Of a DNA stretch of 64,000 bases, positions 1-10,800 are shown piece by piece (the first letter of the stretch is position 1; each line of letters opens with the position of its first letter). The translations under genes and the position numbers were made by a program. Location: assembly GCF_003957295.1 (NCBI RefSeq), contig NZ_RQPJ01000021.1, positions 728,210 to 792,209 of the forward strand, given 5' to 3'. The notes beneath the pieces are model-generated. The model was not told the origin of the DNA. It worked only from the letters and a program-made list of their open reading frames with translations, and searched no databases. Source of the DNA: Arenibacter aquaticus (GTDB lineage: Bacteria > Bacteroidota > Bacteroidia > Flavobacteriales > Flavobacteriaceae).

Positions 1-93
1 AGGGCCTGTTTTTCTTTAGTATGGGGAACACCACTTCTACAGCTACAGATTATTGATACAGGTGAAGGGGACCTTTTAGCGAGTATATTTTGA
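1..93 (+). CDS. 3' end of an unidentified gene (partial)
   Basis: Frame 1 is open from the window edge to a TGA at 91-93 and encodes about 30 residues ending in DTGEGDLLASIF. The stop lies 12 bases before the next start, which would suit the end of an upstream operon gene. Thirty open codons in AT-rich DNA is only weak evidence, and I do not recognise the family. Confidence 0.3.
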   Translation, partial: RACFSLVWGTPLLQLQIIDTGEGDLLASIF

Positions 94-105
94 TGAGAGC
101 TCATT

Positions 106-1122
106 TTGAAACTATCTTTAATAAAATTTTTGACATTGATTAAAAATATCCTAACCATCATCTTTCTTTTCCTGTATGCATCGGTAGTTTGCCAGGATAC
201 CATTTATCCCTCAAAACAGGTGATAATTGGAAATAAAACTCACAGCAATAGAGATTTTTTAAATCATTCCCTGGTTGATAGAGAAGGGAATATAGTTCTG
301 GTAGGAAGTACGGAGAATGATTTTTCTTTTAATGATGTAATGGTCATTAAACTTAATGAAAATCTGGACGAATTATGGAAAAAAGAAATTAGTTTTAATA
401 CTAGATATTCCTTTGATAGAGTCCACTGGTCCCACGTTGATGAGAATAACAATATCATTCTAGTTTGTAAAAGTCTTTTTGCTTCTGATTATGAGACCTT
501 GTTCATTGTAGTGCTTGATGAAAATGGAAATCAAATTTGGCAACTACCTTTTTCGGAGCTTGAGAATATTGACTATGGAGTGCATCCAAAGAACATTCTT
601 GCCAATGTAAACAGCTCTGGTAATTTGGAATTGGCCTACACTAATTTAGGCCTGGGAAAGGCTGAAAACTTATGGGTATATGAAATATCCAAGACAGGTG
701 AAATCTTAGAAGAATATCAACATAATGATCTCTTTGGTTATGATTTACATTCAACAACAGGATTTGAATATGCAGATAGTCATTACTACAGTGTATTAAG
801 AGAACGTATTGATCAAGCTTCTTTTTTACAAAATAATTTAATCACAGCGCATCAGAACGAACTTACCAAAATTCAACTTGATTATTTTTCAGAAGAAGAA
901 TTGAATTTGATTGGGCGATCTGAGAAACAAGAACTAATTCATGGCGGTGATGATACCCTAATTTGGTTTATAAATCATGATTTATATTATAATAATGAAA
1001 TTCATCAAGGCTATTCAATTTATTATTTTACTGAAAAAGGTGATTTAATAAAATCTATCCCGATTGATGACACTAAAGAGAAATATGTAATTGGCCTATC
1101 AAAAGACGTTATGGAAATTTAA
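106..1122 (+). CDS. 5' segment of a frameshifted large secreted T9SS protein
   Basis: Opens with a TTG at 106, because a TGA at 94-96 closes the frame upstream, and encodes an uncleaved-looking N-terminus followed by a hydrophobic signal segment (about residues 10-28, ending ASVVCQ). The rest is repeated short strands of the type DENGNQIW and EKGDLIKSIP, typical of beta-propeller-like surface proteins. The frame ends early at TAA 1120-1122. The next frame (codons starting at positions divisible by 3) continues the same kind of protein without a break from about 1110 (YGNLIVISND) into the segment starting at ATG 1176. The two pieces are therefore one gene of roughly 1,040 codons with a one-base shift near the AAAAG run at 1101-1105. 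Whether this is a real mutation or a sequencing error cannot be told here. Confidence 0.75.
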   Translation: MKLSLIKFLTLIKNILTIIFLFLYASVVCQDTIYPSKQVIIGNKTHSNRDFLNHSLVDREGNIVLVGSTENDFSFNDVMVIKLNENLDELWKKEISFNTRYSFDRVHWSHVDENNNIILVCKSLFASDYETLFIVVLDENGNQIWQLPFSELENIDYGVHPKNILANVNSSGNLELAYTNLGLGKAENLWVYEISKTGEILEEYQHNDLFGYDLHSTTGFEYADSHYYSVLRERIDQASFLQNNLITAHQNELTKIQLDYFSEEELNLIGRSEKQELIHGGDDTLIWFINHDLYYNNEIHQGYSIYYFTEKGDLIKSIPIDDTKEKYVIGLSKDVMEI

Positions 1123-1175
1123 TTGTAATAAGTAATGATAAAAACAAAGGAACAGAAGAAGAGTTAATTATTTCG

Positions 1176-3230
1176 ATGCAAAAATACTCCTCTTCTGGAG
1201 ATCTCATATATACCAAAACACATAATACCAATGTTTGGGGAAACACCAGTTTTTTTTCTGAAAATAAAATAAGTGTGTATAGTGGGCAGGATACTATGTT
1301 GGTATTTGATTATGACCTGAATTTACAAGAAGAAATATCTTTTAATACAGTGAATGGTCTTGGTTATAATCCAACCAATATGCATTTCATCAATGGGCAT
1401 AGTTTTATGACTGGAACGGTAATCGCTTCTATGTATGAAGGTTCTGATTTTTATGGAGAATTAAACTTCAATGTTAAGAAGGTTTCCCAATCAACAGAAG
1501 TCAAAGATTATATTTTTTCTGGAGAAGGAACTTCAAAAACTTGGATAAACTGGGTAAAGAAAAATGAACATAATCAATATGTTGTGCATATCACTGATAA
1601 ACTTGGCCCTGACAATCTTTTTATAGGTGGTTCTCGGAGCAGTGAATATAGTTCTAACTATTATTTTGATTCTGAATTGAACCAAACAGATGTAGTTGAA
1701 GACGTTACCAGAGTACAATGGGTCAATCCTTCCTCTGTCGAAACAGATCCTTTCGATTTAGATGGTTTTAATTATCACTATTTATTCGACTACGACAGTA
1801 AAACTTTTAGTCTTACAAAAAATGGTAATGTTGTTTGGAACAAAACTTGGGAGGACAATAAAACACATTTTTATGATTTTAATGTCAATTCGGAGGGAAA
1901 TTTAGTGTTTAGAGGAAGCTTTAACTATGGCCACAGTCATTTTATTGGCACTATATCCTTAGAGGGCGCCATAACTACAATAAATTATGAAGGCACAATT
2001 CATTTCTTTAAAGTCCTGGAAAATGACTGGATTTTTACTCATACTGATCGATCAATTGTAGTATTCTCCCCAGAACTTGAAATCATAAGCAAAAAGTATA
2101 GTTATGAATTTGAGAGCTATATTAATCCCAACCTTTACCCCTCATTGCAAATCGGAAATAGGGTTTTGGTCTCAGCGCGTTTATATGAGAATTCTGAAAA
2201 GACCGCAACTAGAGTTTATGACCAGTACGGTAATTTGGAGAAAACTTTGTATATCGAAGGTAACCTACGACCGCGATATGCTTTTTTGGAAAATAATGAC
2301 TTAATCATACTTACGGATGACGGAGCGCATGTTGAGCATGGGTTTTCATGGAGTGTTGCTGTCCTTAATAAGTTTGAAAACTTTGTTGGTGGAAACCTTC
2401 CAAATAATGATTTAGGAGATTTGGACGGAGATGGAGTAATCAATGTACGCGATAGGTGTGAAAATACGCCGTTAGGTAACCCTGTAAACGATAATGGATG
2501 TAACCTTTTCAACATTGGAGACCAAAATTTTACTATACAAACAGTTGGGGAGAGCTGTTTTGAAAAAGCAGACGGCAAAATAAATATTACCACGGATCAA
2601 AGCCTTAATTATAATGCCATTTTATATAAAGAGGGAGTTGAACTCGAGAATATAGAATTTACCGATCAAATTTCATTTCAAAAATTGGCGGGCGGGGACT
2701 ATCAACTATGTCTTACCGTAACAGAGGTTTCTGAATTCGAAAAATGCTTTGAACTGAACGTGCAGGCTGTTGAACAACTTTTTGTAGAATCAAAAGTTTC
2801 TATGGATTCCAATTCACTAACTCTGGAGCTAAAAGGATCAAATAAGTATACTGTTCAAATCAATGATAAATTATACAATACCTCAAAAAGTAGTATAACC
2901 CTGCCATTGGAAGAACCTTTCAATTCCATTAAGGTATCTACCGAAAAAAATTGTCAAGGTTTATATGAAGAGCAGATTATTTCAAGTTTAAAAAGTAATG
3001 TCTATCCAAATCCTTCTCTTGGAATTTTCAACATTTACCTTGGTCTAAATATCACTCAGAAAATTCCGTATGAAATATTTACTTCAAATGGAGTACTAAT
3101 AAAAAACGGTGAAATAATGCCCAGATATGGCAATTTGGTTGTTGATATTTCCGAATTGTCTCAGGGTCAATATTATTACATCATTGAAATTGAAAATAAC
3201 AAAGTTCCATATACCTTAATAAAAAAATGA
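1176..3230 (+). CDS. 3' segment of the frameshifted protein: TSP3-like motif and T9SS sorting domain
   Basis: 684 codons from ATG 1176, but the coding frame is already open upstream to about 1110 and joins the preceding segment, so 1176 is probably an internal methionine. The first 400 residues look like a beta-rich propeller. A calcium-binding thrombospondin type 3 style stretch (DLDGDGVINVRDRC) lies at about residues 412-440. The last 75 residues begin VYPNPSLGIFNI and end in a lysine pair, the hallmark of a type A T9SS C-terminal sorting domain, so the protein should be exported through the Por system and attached or released at the cell surface. No enzymatic motif is visible. The stop overlaps the next gene by four bases (ATGA), indicating one operon. 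Confidence 0.8.
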   Translation: MQKYSSSGDLIYTKTHNTNVWGNTSFFSENKISVYSGQDTMLVFDYDLNLQEEISFNTVNGLGYNPTNMHFINGHSFMTGTVIASMYEGSDFYGELNFNVKKVSQSTEVKDYIFSGEGTSKTWINWVKKNEHNQYVVHITDKLGPDNLFIGGSRSSEYSSNYYFDSELNQTDVVEDVTRVQWVNPSSVETDPFDLDGFNYHYLFDYDSKTFSLTKNGNVVWNKTWEDNKTHFYDFNVNSEGNLVFRGSFNYGHSHFIGTISLEGAITTINYEGTIHFFKVLENDWIFTHTDRSIVVFSPELEIISKKYSYEFESYINPNLYPSLQIGNRVLVSARLYENSEKTATRVYDQYGNLEKTLYIEGNLRPRYAFLENNDLIILTDDGAHVEHGFSWSVAVLNKFENFVGGNLPNNDLGDLDGDGVINVRDRCENTPLGNPVNDNGCNLFNIGDQNFTIQTVGESCFEKADGKINITTDQSLNYNAILYKEGVELENIEFTDQISFQKLAGGDYQLCLTVTEVSEFEKCFELNVQAVEQLFVESKVSMDSNSLTLELKGSNKYTVQINDKLYNTSKSSITLPLEEPFNSIKVSTEKNCQGLYEEQIISSLKSNVYPNPSLGIFNIYLGLNITQKIPYEIFTSNGVLIKNGEIMPRYGNLVVDISELSQGQYYYIIEIENNKVPYTLIKK

Positions 3231-3991
3231 TACGAATAAGAATTATTGTGCTGCTAGTTGTTGGGATGACTATTATAACCAGTTGCAGTAAAGGAGAGTC
3301 TGATCAAAATAGCGTTAAACAGGATGATGGTATAGAACAAAATGATGAAAATAATGATGAAATACCGGTAGTCCTAGACCCTGATTCTGTTACTTTAATT
3401 TTTCCCAAAAATAAAACTGAATGCAATGAAGGAGTATTTATAGATAATTCTTGGAGTATAGTAACCTTTCGTTGGAACCCTTCCAATAATACCGACTATT
3501 ATGAATTATGGTATAAACATGAGGGTATCGGATCATGGACAAAAGAAACCACATCAGATACAGAAATTGATGTACAAATTCACAGAGGAAAACAGTACCA
3601 ATGGAAAGTAATTTCAAAAAACAAACAATCCTCAAAAAATGCCACAAGTGAAAATTGGAATTTTTATAATGCTGGTTCCGGTGAAGAAAATTACGCCCCT
3701 TTTCCTGCAACTTTAATCAATCCCAAGGATGGCGACGTCATGAATTCTAAGAACAACTCGAATTATTATTTTCAGTGGGATGCTTCAGATCTAGATAACG
3801 ATCCATTAACTTTTGATTTATATTTGGGAACACACCCTGACTCTCTTAACATTGTGAAAAATCTTCAAAAAACAAGTGAATTGATGGTATATCATATAAG
3901 CTTCGGTGTAAAGCATTATTGGAAAATTAAAACATCTGATTCTAAGGGAAATTCCTCATTATCAGAAACTTGGTCTTTTACTAGATATTGA
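3227..3991 (+). CDS. surface lipoprotein with two fibronectin-III-like domains
   Basis: 254 residues. The N-terminus has a hydrophobic segment closed by a lipobox (IITSC, Cys20), followed by an acidic, Asp/Asn-rich linker of the type seen in Bacteroidota lipoproteins that reach the outer surface. Two beta-sandwich repeats follow, at about 50-148 and 155-254. Both have the pattern of a W/Y-rich core, a long loop and a closing WKI or WKV strand (YQWKVISKNK; HYWKIKTSDS) and end in W-x-F, as in fibronectin type III domains. It is translationally coupled to the T9SS protein by a 4-base overlap, so it probably works with it as a binding or anchoring partner. No catalytic residues are visible; the ligand is unknown. 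Confidence 0.7.
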   Translation: MIRIRIIVLLVVGMTIITSCSKGESDQNSVKQDDGIEQNDENNDEIPVVLDPDSVTLIFPKNKTECNEGVFIDNSWSIVTFRWNPSNNTDYYELWYKHEGIGSWTKETTSDTEIDVQIHRGKQYQWKVISKNKQSSKNATSENWNFYNAGSGEENYAPFPATLINPKDGDVMNSKNNSNYYFQWDASDLDNDPLTFDLYLGTHPDSLNIVKNLQKTSELMVYHISFGVKHYWKIKTSDSKGNSSLSETWSFTRY

Positions 3992-4046
3992 CATTTTGAG
4001 AATTCGTAGCGCAGACTAAATTAGCACATCCAAACACCCTATAAAA

Positions 4047-5294
4047 ATGATAAAATTTAGATTGATCTATTTAGTATTAGCATTGACGTGCTTAATTCAA
4101 TCTTGTAATGATTCTGACAATGATATCAATGAAGACATAACTATTTCAATATCTGACTTCACGATAAATATTGACGAAAATCCTAATGCCGGTCTATATT
4201 TAGGCATAGTTGAAGCTACAACAAGTCAAGGTAGTATTCACTTTTCAATTACTCAACAAACACCCAGTCAAGCAATCGAGATCAATCCTATCTCTGGCGA
4301 AATTAATGTCTTAACCGAAAGTTTGTTTGATTATGAAACCAACCCTACGATAACCGGAATCGTAAAGGCAAGTAATTCTGGAGTTTCAGAATCAGCAAAT
4401 ATAACAATCAACCTAAATGATATTAATGAGGTAGTAGATGATTACAACTTATTGGCAGCTTCTAACCTGGGAGAAGTATTTGAAATAGGAAATAATACTG
4501 GGATTATTGAGAAAATAGGACAGATTAAGAGAGAGAACGACAATTCTATCCTATCAACCAATAATTTAATATCCTCTGAAGATAAAATTTATTGTATCGA
4601 ATATGTTTATAATCCCTCCCCTACGAATAATCTTCTAGTATTTGATAGACATAATGGTACTAGTCAAATAATACCTTTAACAATCCCTTCATCAATCAAT
4701 GGAGATGAAAGAGGAATTATAGCTCTTACTTGGTACAACAATAATTTGATAGGTGTTTTAGCTGAGAATGTTTTGATAAGTAACTTGCCAAAACATCTCA
4801 TACATATAGACCTTGATGATAATTCAATTACTGAATTGGGAATAACCTTCAAAGAAGACAAGATTACATCCATGATAAAAATTGACTCTAAATTATATAT
4901 TTCTACATGGGGGGAAGGTTTCTTAGATATAGACTTAGCCAATAAATCAGTAAATAATGTGAGCTATATTAATGGTAGTAGACTAGCTAAGATAAATGAT
5001 TCTGAATTGGGAATGATGGAAGCCATTTCTGGCTATATGAATGGAGCTAGACCGGCAATGATGAACCTACCAAATCTAACTGTTACCGATAATTCAAGCG
5101 AAGAAGTCTATGGACTTGTAACTGTTTTTGGAAATTCTATTTATGAAAACCAAATTTATCTAAATTTGGTAAGTAACAACGATTTATACTTAGGCATTAT
5201 GAAAACTAACTTTGAAACTAATACAAGTTCTATTGTGGAAATTAACTCAACAAGCGTCGACAGAAATTTAATAATTTTAGATACCACAGATTAA
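4047..5294 (+). CDS. lipoprotein with cadherin-like domain and propeller-like C-terminus
   Basis: 415 residues with a clear lipoprotein signal (LTCLIQSC, Cys20) and an acidic linker. Residues about 33-128 form a cadherin-like repeat with the typical elements F-x-I-N-I-D-E-N-P, I-x-P-x-S-G-E-I and F-D-Y-E, closing with a D-I-N-E motif, which suggests a calcium-binding adhesion domain. The remaining 280 residues resemble a beta-propeller but carry no catalytic motif I recognise. It starts 55 bases after the preceding lipoprotein gene and probably belongs to the same surface-protein cluster. The next gene is convergent, 67 bases away. Confidence 0.7.
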   Translation: MIKFRLIYLVLALTCLIQSCNDSDNDINEDITISISDFTINIDENPNAGLYLGIVEATTSQGSIHFSITQQTPSQAIEINPISGEINVLTESLFDYETNPTITGIVKASNSGVSESANITINLNDINEVVDDYNLLAASNLGEVFEIGNNTGIIEKIGQIKRENDNSILSTNNLISSEDKIYCIEYVYNPSPTNNLLVFDRHNGTSQIIPLTIPSSINGDERGIIALTWYNNNLIGVLAENVLISNLPKHLIHIDLDDNSITELGITFKEDKITSMIKIDSKLYISTWGEGFLDIDLANKSVNNVSYINGSRLAKINDSELGMMEAISGYMNGARPAMMNLPNLTVTDNSSEEVYGLVTVFGNSIYENQIYLNLVSNNDLYLGIMKTNFETNTSSIVEINSTSVDRNLIILDTTD

Positions 5295-5361
5295 AAATTG
5301 CGGTTTACATTACCCTCATGAATTTTCAGGGAAAGAAGGTTTGAATTTCTCTCTTATTTAT

Positions 5362-5916
5362 TTAAAAAAATATAAATATGACTGTAAACAGATAGTCTTT
5401 GAAATGTAGTCTAAAATGGCTAAGGGCATTGCTGATATGGGTCTCAACAGTACGAATGGAAATGTCCATTTCTTTGGCAATTTCTTTATTGTTGTAACCT
5501 TGAACACGGCTCAAATAAAAAACTCTACGGCATCTATTGGGTAGTTTGCCCATGGTTTTTATAAAAAGACCTTGGGATTCTAAATAATCCATATGCTCGT
5601 TGACACCTTCTGTATGGGGCAGCGTTTTTAATGTGTCTTCGGCAGAAACTCTTCGTTGTTGTTTTTTGAGATAATTGATGGCTTGATATTTCACCCCTCT
5701 AAATAAATATGCTTCTATCTGATTTATTTGAGTCGATTCCGATTTTTCCCACAGACTTATAAAAATTTCTTGTACCAAATCCTGGGCAATCTGGTGATTA
5801 TCCGTAAAACTAAGGGCATAGATGTAAAGACGTTTCCAATAGATGGTGAAAAGCTTTTCAAGTGCTTTTTCTTGACGGTTTTGTAGTGCCTTGGATATTA
5901 ATTTTTGGTTTTCCAT
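5362..5916 (-). CDS. ECF-type RNA polymerase sigma-70 factor
   Basis: 184 residues from the ATG at 5916; a longer reading frame extends upstream to 6039, but it has no sigma-like sequence and the conserved region 2 begins right after MENQ. Region 2 is seen as KLFTIYWKRLYIYA and the AQDLVQEIFISLW helix; region 4 as LPNRCRRVFYLSRVQGYNNKEIA with the helix-turn-helix DISIRTVETHIS. This is the Bacteroidota ECF family that is held by FecR anti-sigma factors and drives SusCD genes. It lies 3' of susD, susC and fecR on the same strand, after a 153-base gap. Such sigma genes more often precede fecR, so this order is unusual. It probably controls the locus at 6-12.4 kb. Confidence 0.9.
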   Translation of the reverse strand: MENQKLISKALQNRQEKALEKLFTIYWKRLYIYALSFTDNHQIAQDLVQEIFISLWEKSESTQINQIEAYLFRGVKYQAINYLKKQQRRVSAEDTLKTLPHTEGVNEHMDYLESQGLFIKTMGKLPNRCRRVFYLSRVQGYNNKEIAKEMDISIRTVETHISNALSHFRLHFKDYLFTVIFIFF

Positions 5917-6069
5917 AATTTGGGGCGCCTTAAATTTGAGTGGTGCCAATATGTATAAATTTATTGGGCTAACGTCAATAAATTGCTTGGTGAATATTAT
6001 GGTTTCGTTACTATAAAAAGCAAGCCCAGAAAGCATCATGTTTTCTGAACTTGCAATTATAATAAAGGA

Positions 6070-7821
6070 CTACCAATTAGGGTTTTGCGTCAAATTTGTA
6101 TTTAATTGTAATTCCTGTATTGGAATAGGTAGCAAATAATCCTTATTCTCATTAAAAGTCCTATTGTTAAATTCAGGAAGTGGATCTATTAAGTTTTCCG
6201 TAGTAAGGTGTACATCTGTCCCTAATTTAAAGTACTTAGCTCCTTCAATTTGGCCTACTGGAAGTTCACCTTCATACAAAACCGTATCAACCGCTCCATT
6301 GCCATCCAAGTCGTATTCCCCTGGACCGGGCAAATAAATACCTCTCAGTGGTAAAGTGAGGGATTGACCAGCTTTCCAACGTCTGATATCATTCCAACGA
6401 TGTCCTTCCATATAAAGTTCCACTCTACGTTCTCTCCTAATTTCCAGAATAAGCCCCTTGTTGGCGCCAGTTACATTTGAGTAGAACCTCTCTTGATAGA
6501 CATCTGGATTTGCATTGGCATCAGCAATAGAAAGACCTGGCATTCCAACCCTTGCGCGAAGCAATCCAATCGATTTTTCCATGTCTTCTTGGGTAGCTGT
6601 TCCCAGTTCGGCTTTGGCCTCGGCATAGTTCAACAATACCTCTGCGAATCTAAATACGGGTAAATCATTGGTATTTTGGTTAATCCCATCAGATCCTGGA
6701 CCTGTTACATACTTTGTTATGAAATAACCAGTAATTGAGTAAGAGAGGTCTGGAGCCAACTCCGTACTTTGTCCAACTCTTGTGTAACCAGATGTACGAA
6801 TGGTTTGTGACAATCTTGGATCACGATCAGTGGTTTCCTCTGCAAAAGAAATTGCGTTGTAATCCGATTGATCTGTAAAGCGACTTCCATCTGCATTTAA
6901 ATACGAATTTGCAACTGTTTTTGGCATGCCAGGTGTTCCTTGGGACCCGGACAATGTATAATAATTTGCTCTGTGACCGTTTACTAACGGTGCTGTATAT
7001 TCCCTGGCCAATATGACCTCTGTGAGTTCTGCAGATTCAGCCCTGAACAAATCAGCATAGTCAGTATCAGGATTACCGGTGGTGTACAATCCGTAAGGAC
7101 TGTTCTCCATTAATTCCTGTGATGACTCTACAGCCGCTTGTAGGTATTTTTCGTAACCAGAAATACCGTGGTACTTTTCAAAAGTGCCCTCAAAAAGAGC
7201 TACTCGGGACTTAAGGGCCAAAGCAGAGTATTTGCTTACTTCATAAGGGTATTGTTGATCATCCATATTGCCGATGGCCCAATCCAAATCTTTCAAGATT
7301 CTGTCCACAACAAGTTGTCTGTCGTCACGAGCCTTGTACAGGTCTTCGTCATCGGCTTCCATGGTTTTATCATACCATGGTACGTCTCCAAAGTCCATTA
7401 CCATATTAAAATAAAAATAGGCTCTAAAGAATCGGGCTACACCTCCATATCTGTTTTTTGCGGTTTCATCCTCGCACTTCTCGTAGTTTTCCAAGAAGTA
7501 GTTGATATCACGTAGGTTGTCCCAGCTCCACCCCCCACCAGTGGTAGGAACTAGTCGAGAGCTAGTCATTAGGTCGCTAAGTGTATTGTGGACAACATCA
7601 CCACATTGGCTATCCGTGATAAAAATCTCATTTCTAACAGAACTGTTCGGCAATAAAAGATAGAACCCATTGGTGTACAGTTGCAAATCCGAAGAAGTTG
7701 TAAAAAAACTATCCTCACTAACGTCGGAAATGGGATTTTTATCCAAATAGTCATCACTACAGTTTACAAGAAGTAAGCTGCTCATAATAAACAATGCTAT
7801 ATATATATTTTTCATCATCAT
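6070..7821 (-). CDS. SusD/RagB-family outer-membrane substrate-binding lipoprotein
   Basis: 583 residues, starting at the first of three consecutive ATG codons (7821, 7818, 7815); an upstream extension would overlap susC. Lipobox SLLLVNC near residue 20 places it in the outer membrane, and a SusD-type N-terminus (YLDKNPISDVSEDSFF) follows. The C-terminal RagB/SusD region has the usual LLNYAEAKAELG and RRERRVELYMEGHRWNDIRRW motifs and ends with NPNW. SusD proteins cap the SusC barrel and bind the substrate. It begins 7 bases after the susC stop, so the two are co-transcribed. The substrate cannot be deduced from sequence; the neighbouring phosphoesterase hints at a phosphorylated compound. Confidence 0.95.
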   Translation of the reverse strand: MMMKNIYIALFIMSSLLLVNCSDDYLDKNPISDVSEDSFFTTSSDLQLYTNGFYLLLPNSSVRNEIFITDSQCGDVVHNTLSDLMTSSRLVPTTGGGWSWDNLRDINYFLENYEKCEDETAKNRYGGVARFFRAYFYFNMVMDFGDVPWYDKTMEADDEDLYKARDDRQLVVDRILKDLDWAIGNMDDQQYPYEVSKYSALALKSRVALFEGTFEKYHGISGYEKYLQAAVESSQELMENSPYGLYTTGNPDTDYADLFRAESAELTEVILAREYTAPLVNGHRANYYTLSGSQGTPGMPKTVANSYLNADGSRFTDQSDYNAISFAEETTDRDPRLSQTIRTSGYTRVGQSTELAPDLSYSITGYFITKYVTGPGSDGINQNTNDLPVFRFAEVLLNYAEAKAELGTATQEDMEKSIGLLRARVGMPGLSIADANANPDVYQERFYSNVTGANKGLILEIRRERRVELYMEGHRWNDIRRWKAGQSLTLPLRGIYLPGPGEYDLDGNGAVDTVLYEGELPVGQIEGAKYFKLGTDVHLTTENLIDPLPEFNNRTFNENKDYLLPIPIQELQLNTNLTQNPNW

Positions 7822-7828
7822 TAAAGGT

Positions 7829-10800
7829 TTAAAATTGAACTGAAATACCAATTGAATAGGTTTTGGACATTGGTGCTTCCTGTCCTCTTGAATCATAGGT
7901 ATAAGATCCTGAAGGGGAGTTAAGGTTCACCTGATTACTGGCAATCTCAGGATCGATGTAATCCGTTAGCTTAGTGAAAGTAAAAATGTTTTCCCCGCTT
8001 AGGTACAATCTGATCTTATCAAATGGTGTTCTGTCCAAGACCGATTTTGGCAGGTTGTACCCCAACGTCAAGTTCTTTAGACGTAAATAAGAGATATCCT
8101 GTATGTATCGATCGTTCGTATTTCTTAAGGAGTTACGACCACTAAGGGCAATATACCCAAAGCCTCTTGGGTAGTAGGCATCCGTATTGTCCGGTGACCA
8201 AATATTGTTGGCCAGATCCTTACGCACAAAAGATGCATAGGGACGGCTATAAGGTCCCCAGAACAATTGGGAGTTGTATCCAGGATACCAATCTTGTTTA
8301 CCTACACCTTGGAAAAAGGCAGATATGTCAAATCCCATCCAGCTTGCTGCAGCTCTAAAGTTGTACAAGTATTTTGGGGCTACATTGCCCACAATTTTTT
8401 GATCCCCTGGGTTATCTAATGTATTGGTACCTGCATTTACAACATCATCACCATTTATATCAACATATTTCACATCACCAGGCTGGAGACCTCCTCGTCC
8501 GGAGATTCTGGCAGTTACATAGGATTGATCCACATGGGCGGCTATTTCCTCCTGAGATTGGAATAGGCCCTCTATTTCATAGCCCCATAGGTCACCAATA
8601 ACCATTCCCTCATAAAAGGAATTCAGTAAATTCTCTGGGTTGTCGAATCTAGTTACTACCGTTTCTGAATTGGAAAGACCCGCTCTCAAACTTAATTGCA
8701 TAGGAGATCCACCAACGTTGAATCTATCACTGTATCCCATGGAAAGTTCAAAACCTTTGGTTTCCAAATCCGCTGCATTTTCTTGCGGAGCGGAAGCTCC
8801 CAAAGTTGACGGAAGTACTTGGCCAGCGGTAAGCATTCCCAAGGTTTCTCTCTTGAACCAATCAAAATTGGCAGTGAATTTATTTCTAAATAAGCCTATA
8901 TCAACACCAAAATCAAGGGTGCGAACTTCTTCCCATGTAATTTCAACTGGATTTAGCGCAGGGGAAGATATGGATTCCAAAGGACTACCGTTCAACGAAA
9001 ATTCATCGTTCACAAAGCGGGATAATACAGGTTGATAGGCATATGGGTCAACCTCTTGGTTACCCAGAGATCCATAGGATGCCCTAAGTTTAAACTGACT
9101 TAAAGTTGGGTGAAGATTTTCCATAAAAGCTTCGTTATGTATGGCCCACGCTGCTGATATTGAAGGGAAAAAGCCCCAACGGAAATCTGAAGGGAACCTA
9201 GAGGTTCCATCATACCTGCCGTTCATCTCCAGGAAATACTTGTTGTCATAATCGTAAGAGATTCTAGAGAATACACCTTGAAGGGCCCATTCATAGGCAC
9301 TTCCATTGGCATTATCTGCTGTGGTTCCCAATCCTAATGAGTTTAGGTCAACCGAAATCAATCCTTGTGTACTTGCCTCAATGGTCTTGCTGTACATTGA
9401 CTCTTGACCAAAACCAGCCATGACATCAATATGATGCTTACCAAAACGGTTGTTGTAGTCGGCATAAATATTAAATGCGTCATAGTCGGCAGAGGTGTTG
9501 TACTCTGTCAGTTCATCAACGCCCATGGTATCCGGTTCGCCAACATATATTGTCCATGGAATCAATGTTGATCTCTGAAGTATGTTCTGATTCATTTTCC
9601 TGTAAGCATAGCTCGCTTTTACCGTAAGTCCATCAACTGGGGTCAAAGTGGCCGTTACAATATTGGAAAATTCGGAGTCTTCCGTTTCTTGCTTGGATTT
9701 TCCATGTAACAATGAAGCATATAATCCATCTCCCGCAGCATAATTGTTCAGTTCACTACGATAGAAATAGGAGCCATCGGGGTTGGTGGGTGAATACCAA
9801 GGCATCGCATGGTTATATACCAAATAGTTCCAGTAGTTTCCGTGCCATCCGGTTCTAAATCCACCATATTGTAAGTCATCATATTTATTGAATTGCATAT
9901 TGTCGGAAATCGTGATCCAATCGTTTAACTTGAACTCAACTTTAGCCCTGTAGTTTTCTTTTTTAAAGAGGTCTTCTTGAACTTTTAACAGACCAACTTC
10001 GCGATAATTACGGTATGAGAAATAACCTTTTAATTTATCCGTACCCCCACTTATGGACGCATTATAGATTTGAGATGGTCTGCTTTTACGGAAAAAGGTG
10101 TTCCACCAATCCGTTTTGGCATAGTGTACATATTGATCTCTTCCATTTCTGGTATCTGTAATGACACGTGCCAAGGATGGATTGGCCGATACTTCCTGTA
10201 AAGCGGCATAATCTGCTTCGCTATACTGTGAATAGGAAGCCCCACTACTGGCTTGGAAAAAGCTATCTGCAATCTGAATGGCTTCAAAGGGGTCTGTGAT
10301 AAAATCCGTATTTGTGGTCACTTGGTTTATTGCTGTGGTGGTCTCAAAACTCACTTTAAGATCACCTTCCCTGGCTTGTTTGGTGGTTATCAAGACAACA
10401 CCAAAGGAAGCACGGGCACCGTAAATAGCTGCCGCACCCGCGTCCTTTAAAACACTGATATTTTCTATGTCACTTGGATTTAGATCATTAATGTCCCCTT
10501 CTACTCCATCAATAATAATTAAAGGTTCGCCACCATTAATGGAGGTAAATCCCCTAATGTTAATGTTGGGGTTATCGGTAGGACGGCCATTAGATCTTGT
10601 GATGGTAAGTCCTGGTGTTAGTCCTTGTAGCGCCGAAGCTGCATTACTCACTGGACGTTCTGCCAAGGCGCTAACATCAACTTTACTTACTGCCGCACTT
10701 AACGATTCAATGGATTTTTCTCCATAACCAACCACTACTACTTCTTGCAGTTCTTCGCTGTTGGCATCAAGTTGTATATTTAACGAGTAAGTATCTGAGG

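Noticed and set aside
1095-1125. Programmed -1 frameshift in the T9SS protein
   Set aside because: The local AAAAG run is a weak slippery site and no stimulatory stem is seen; an indel or sequencing error is more likely.
2216-2593. Minus-strand frame within the T9SS protein
   Set aside because: Antisense to the TSP3-like region, with no plausible start context and no family similarity.
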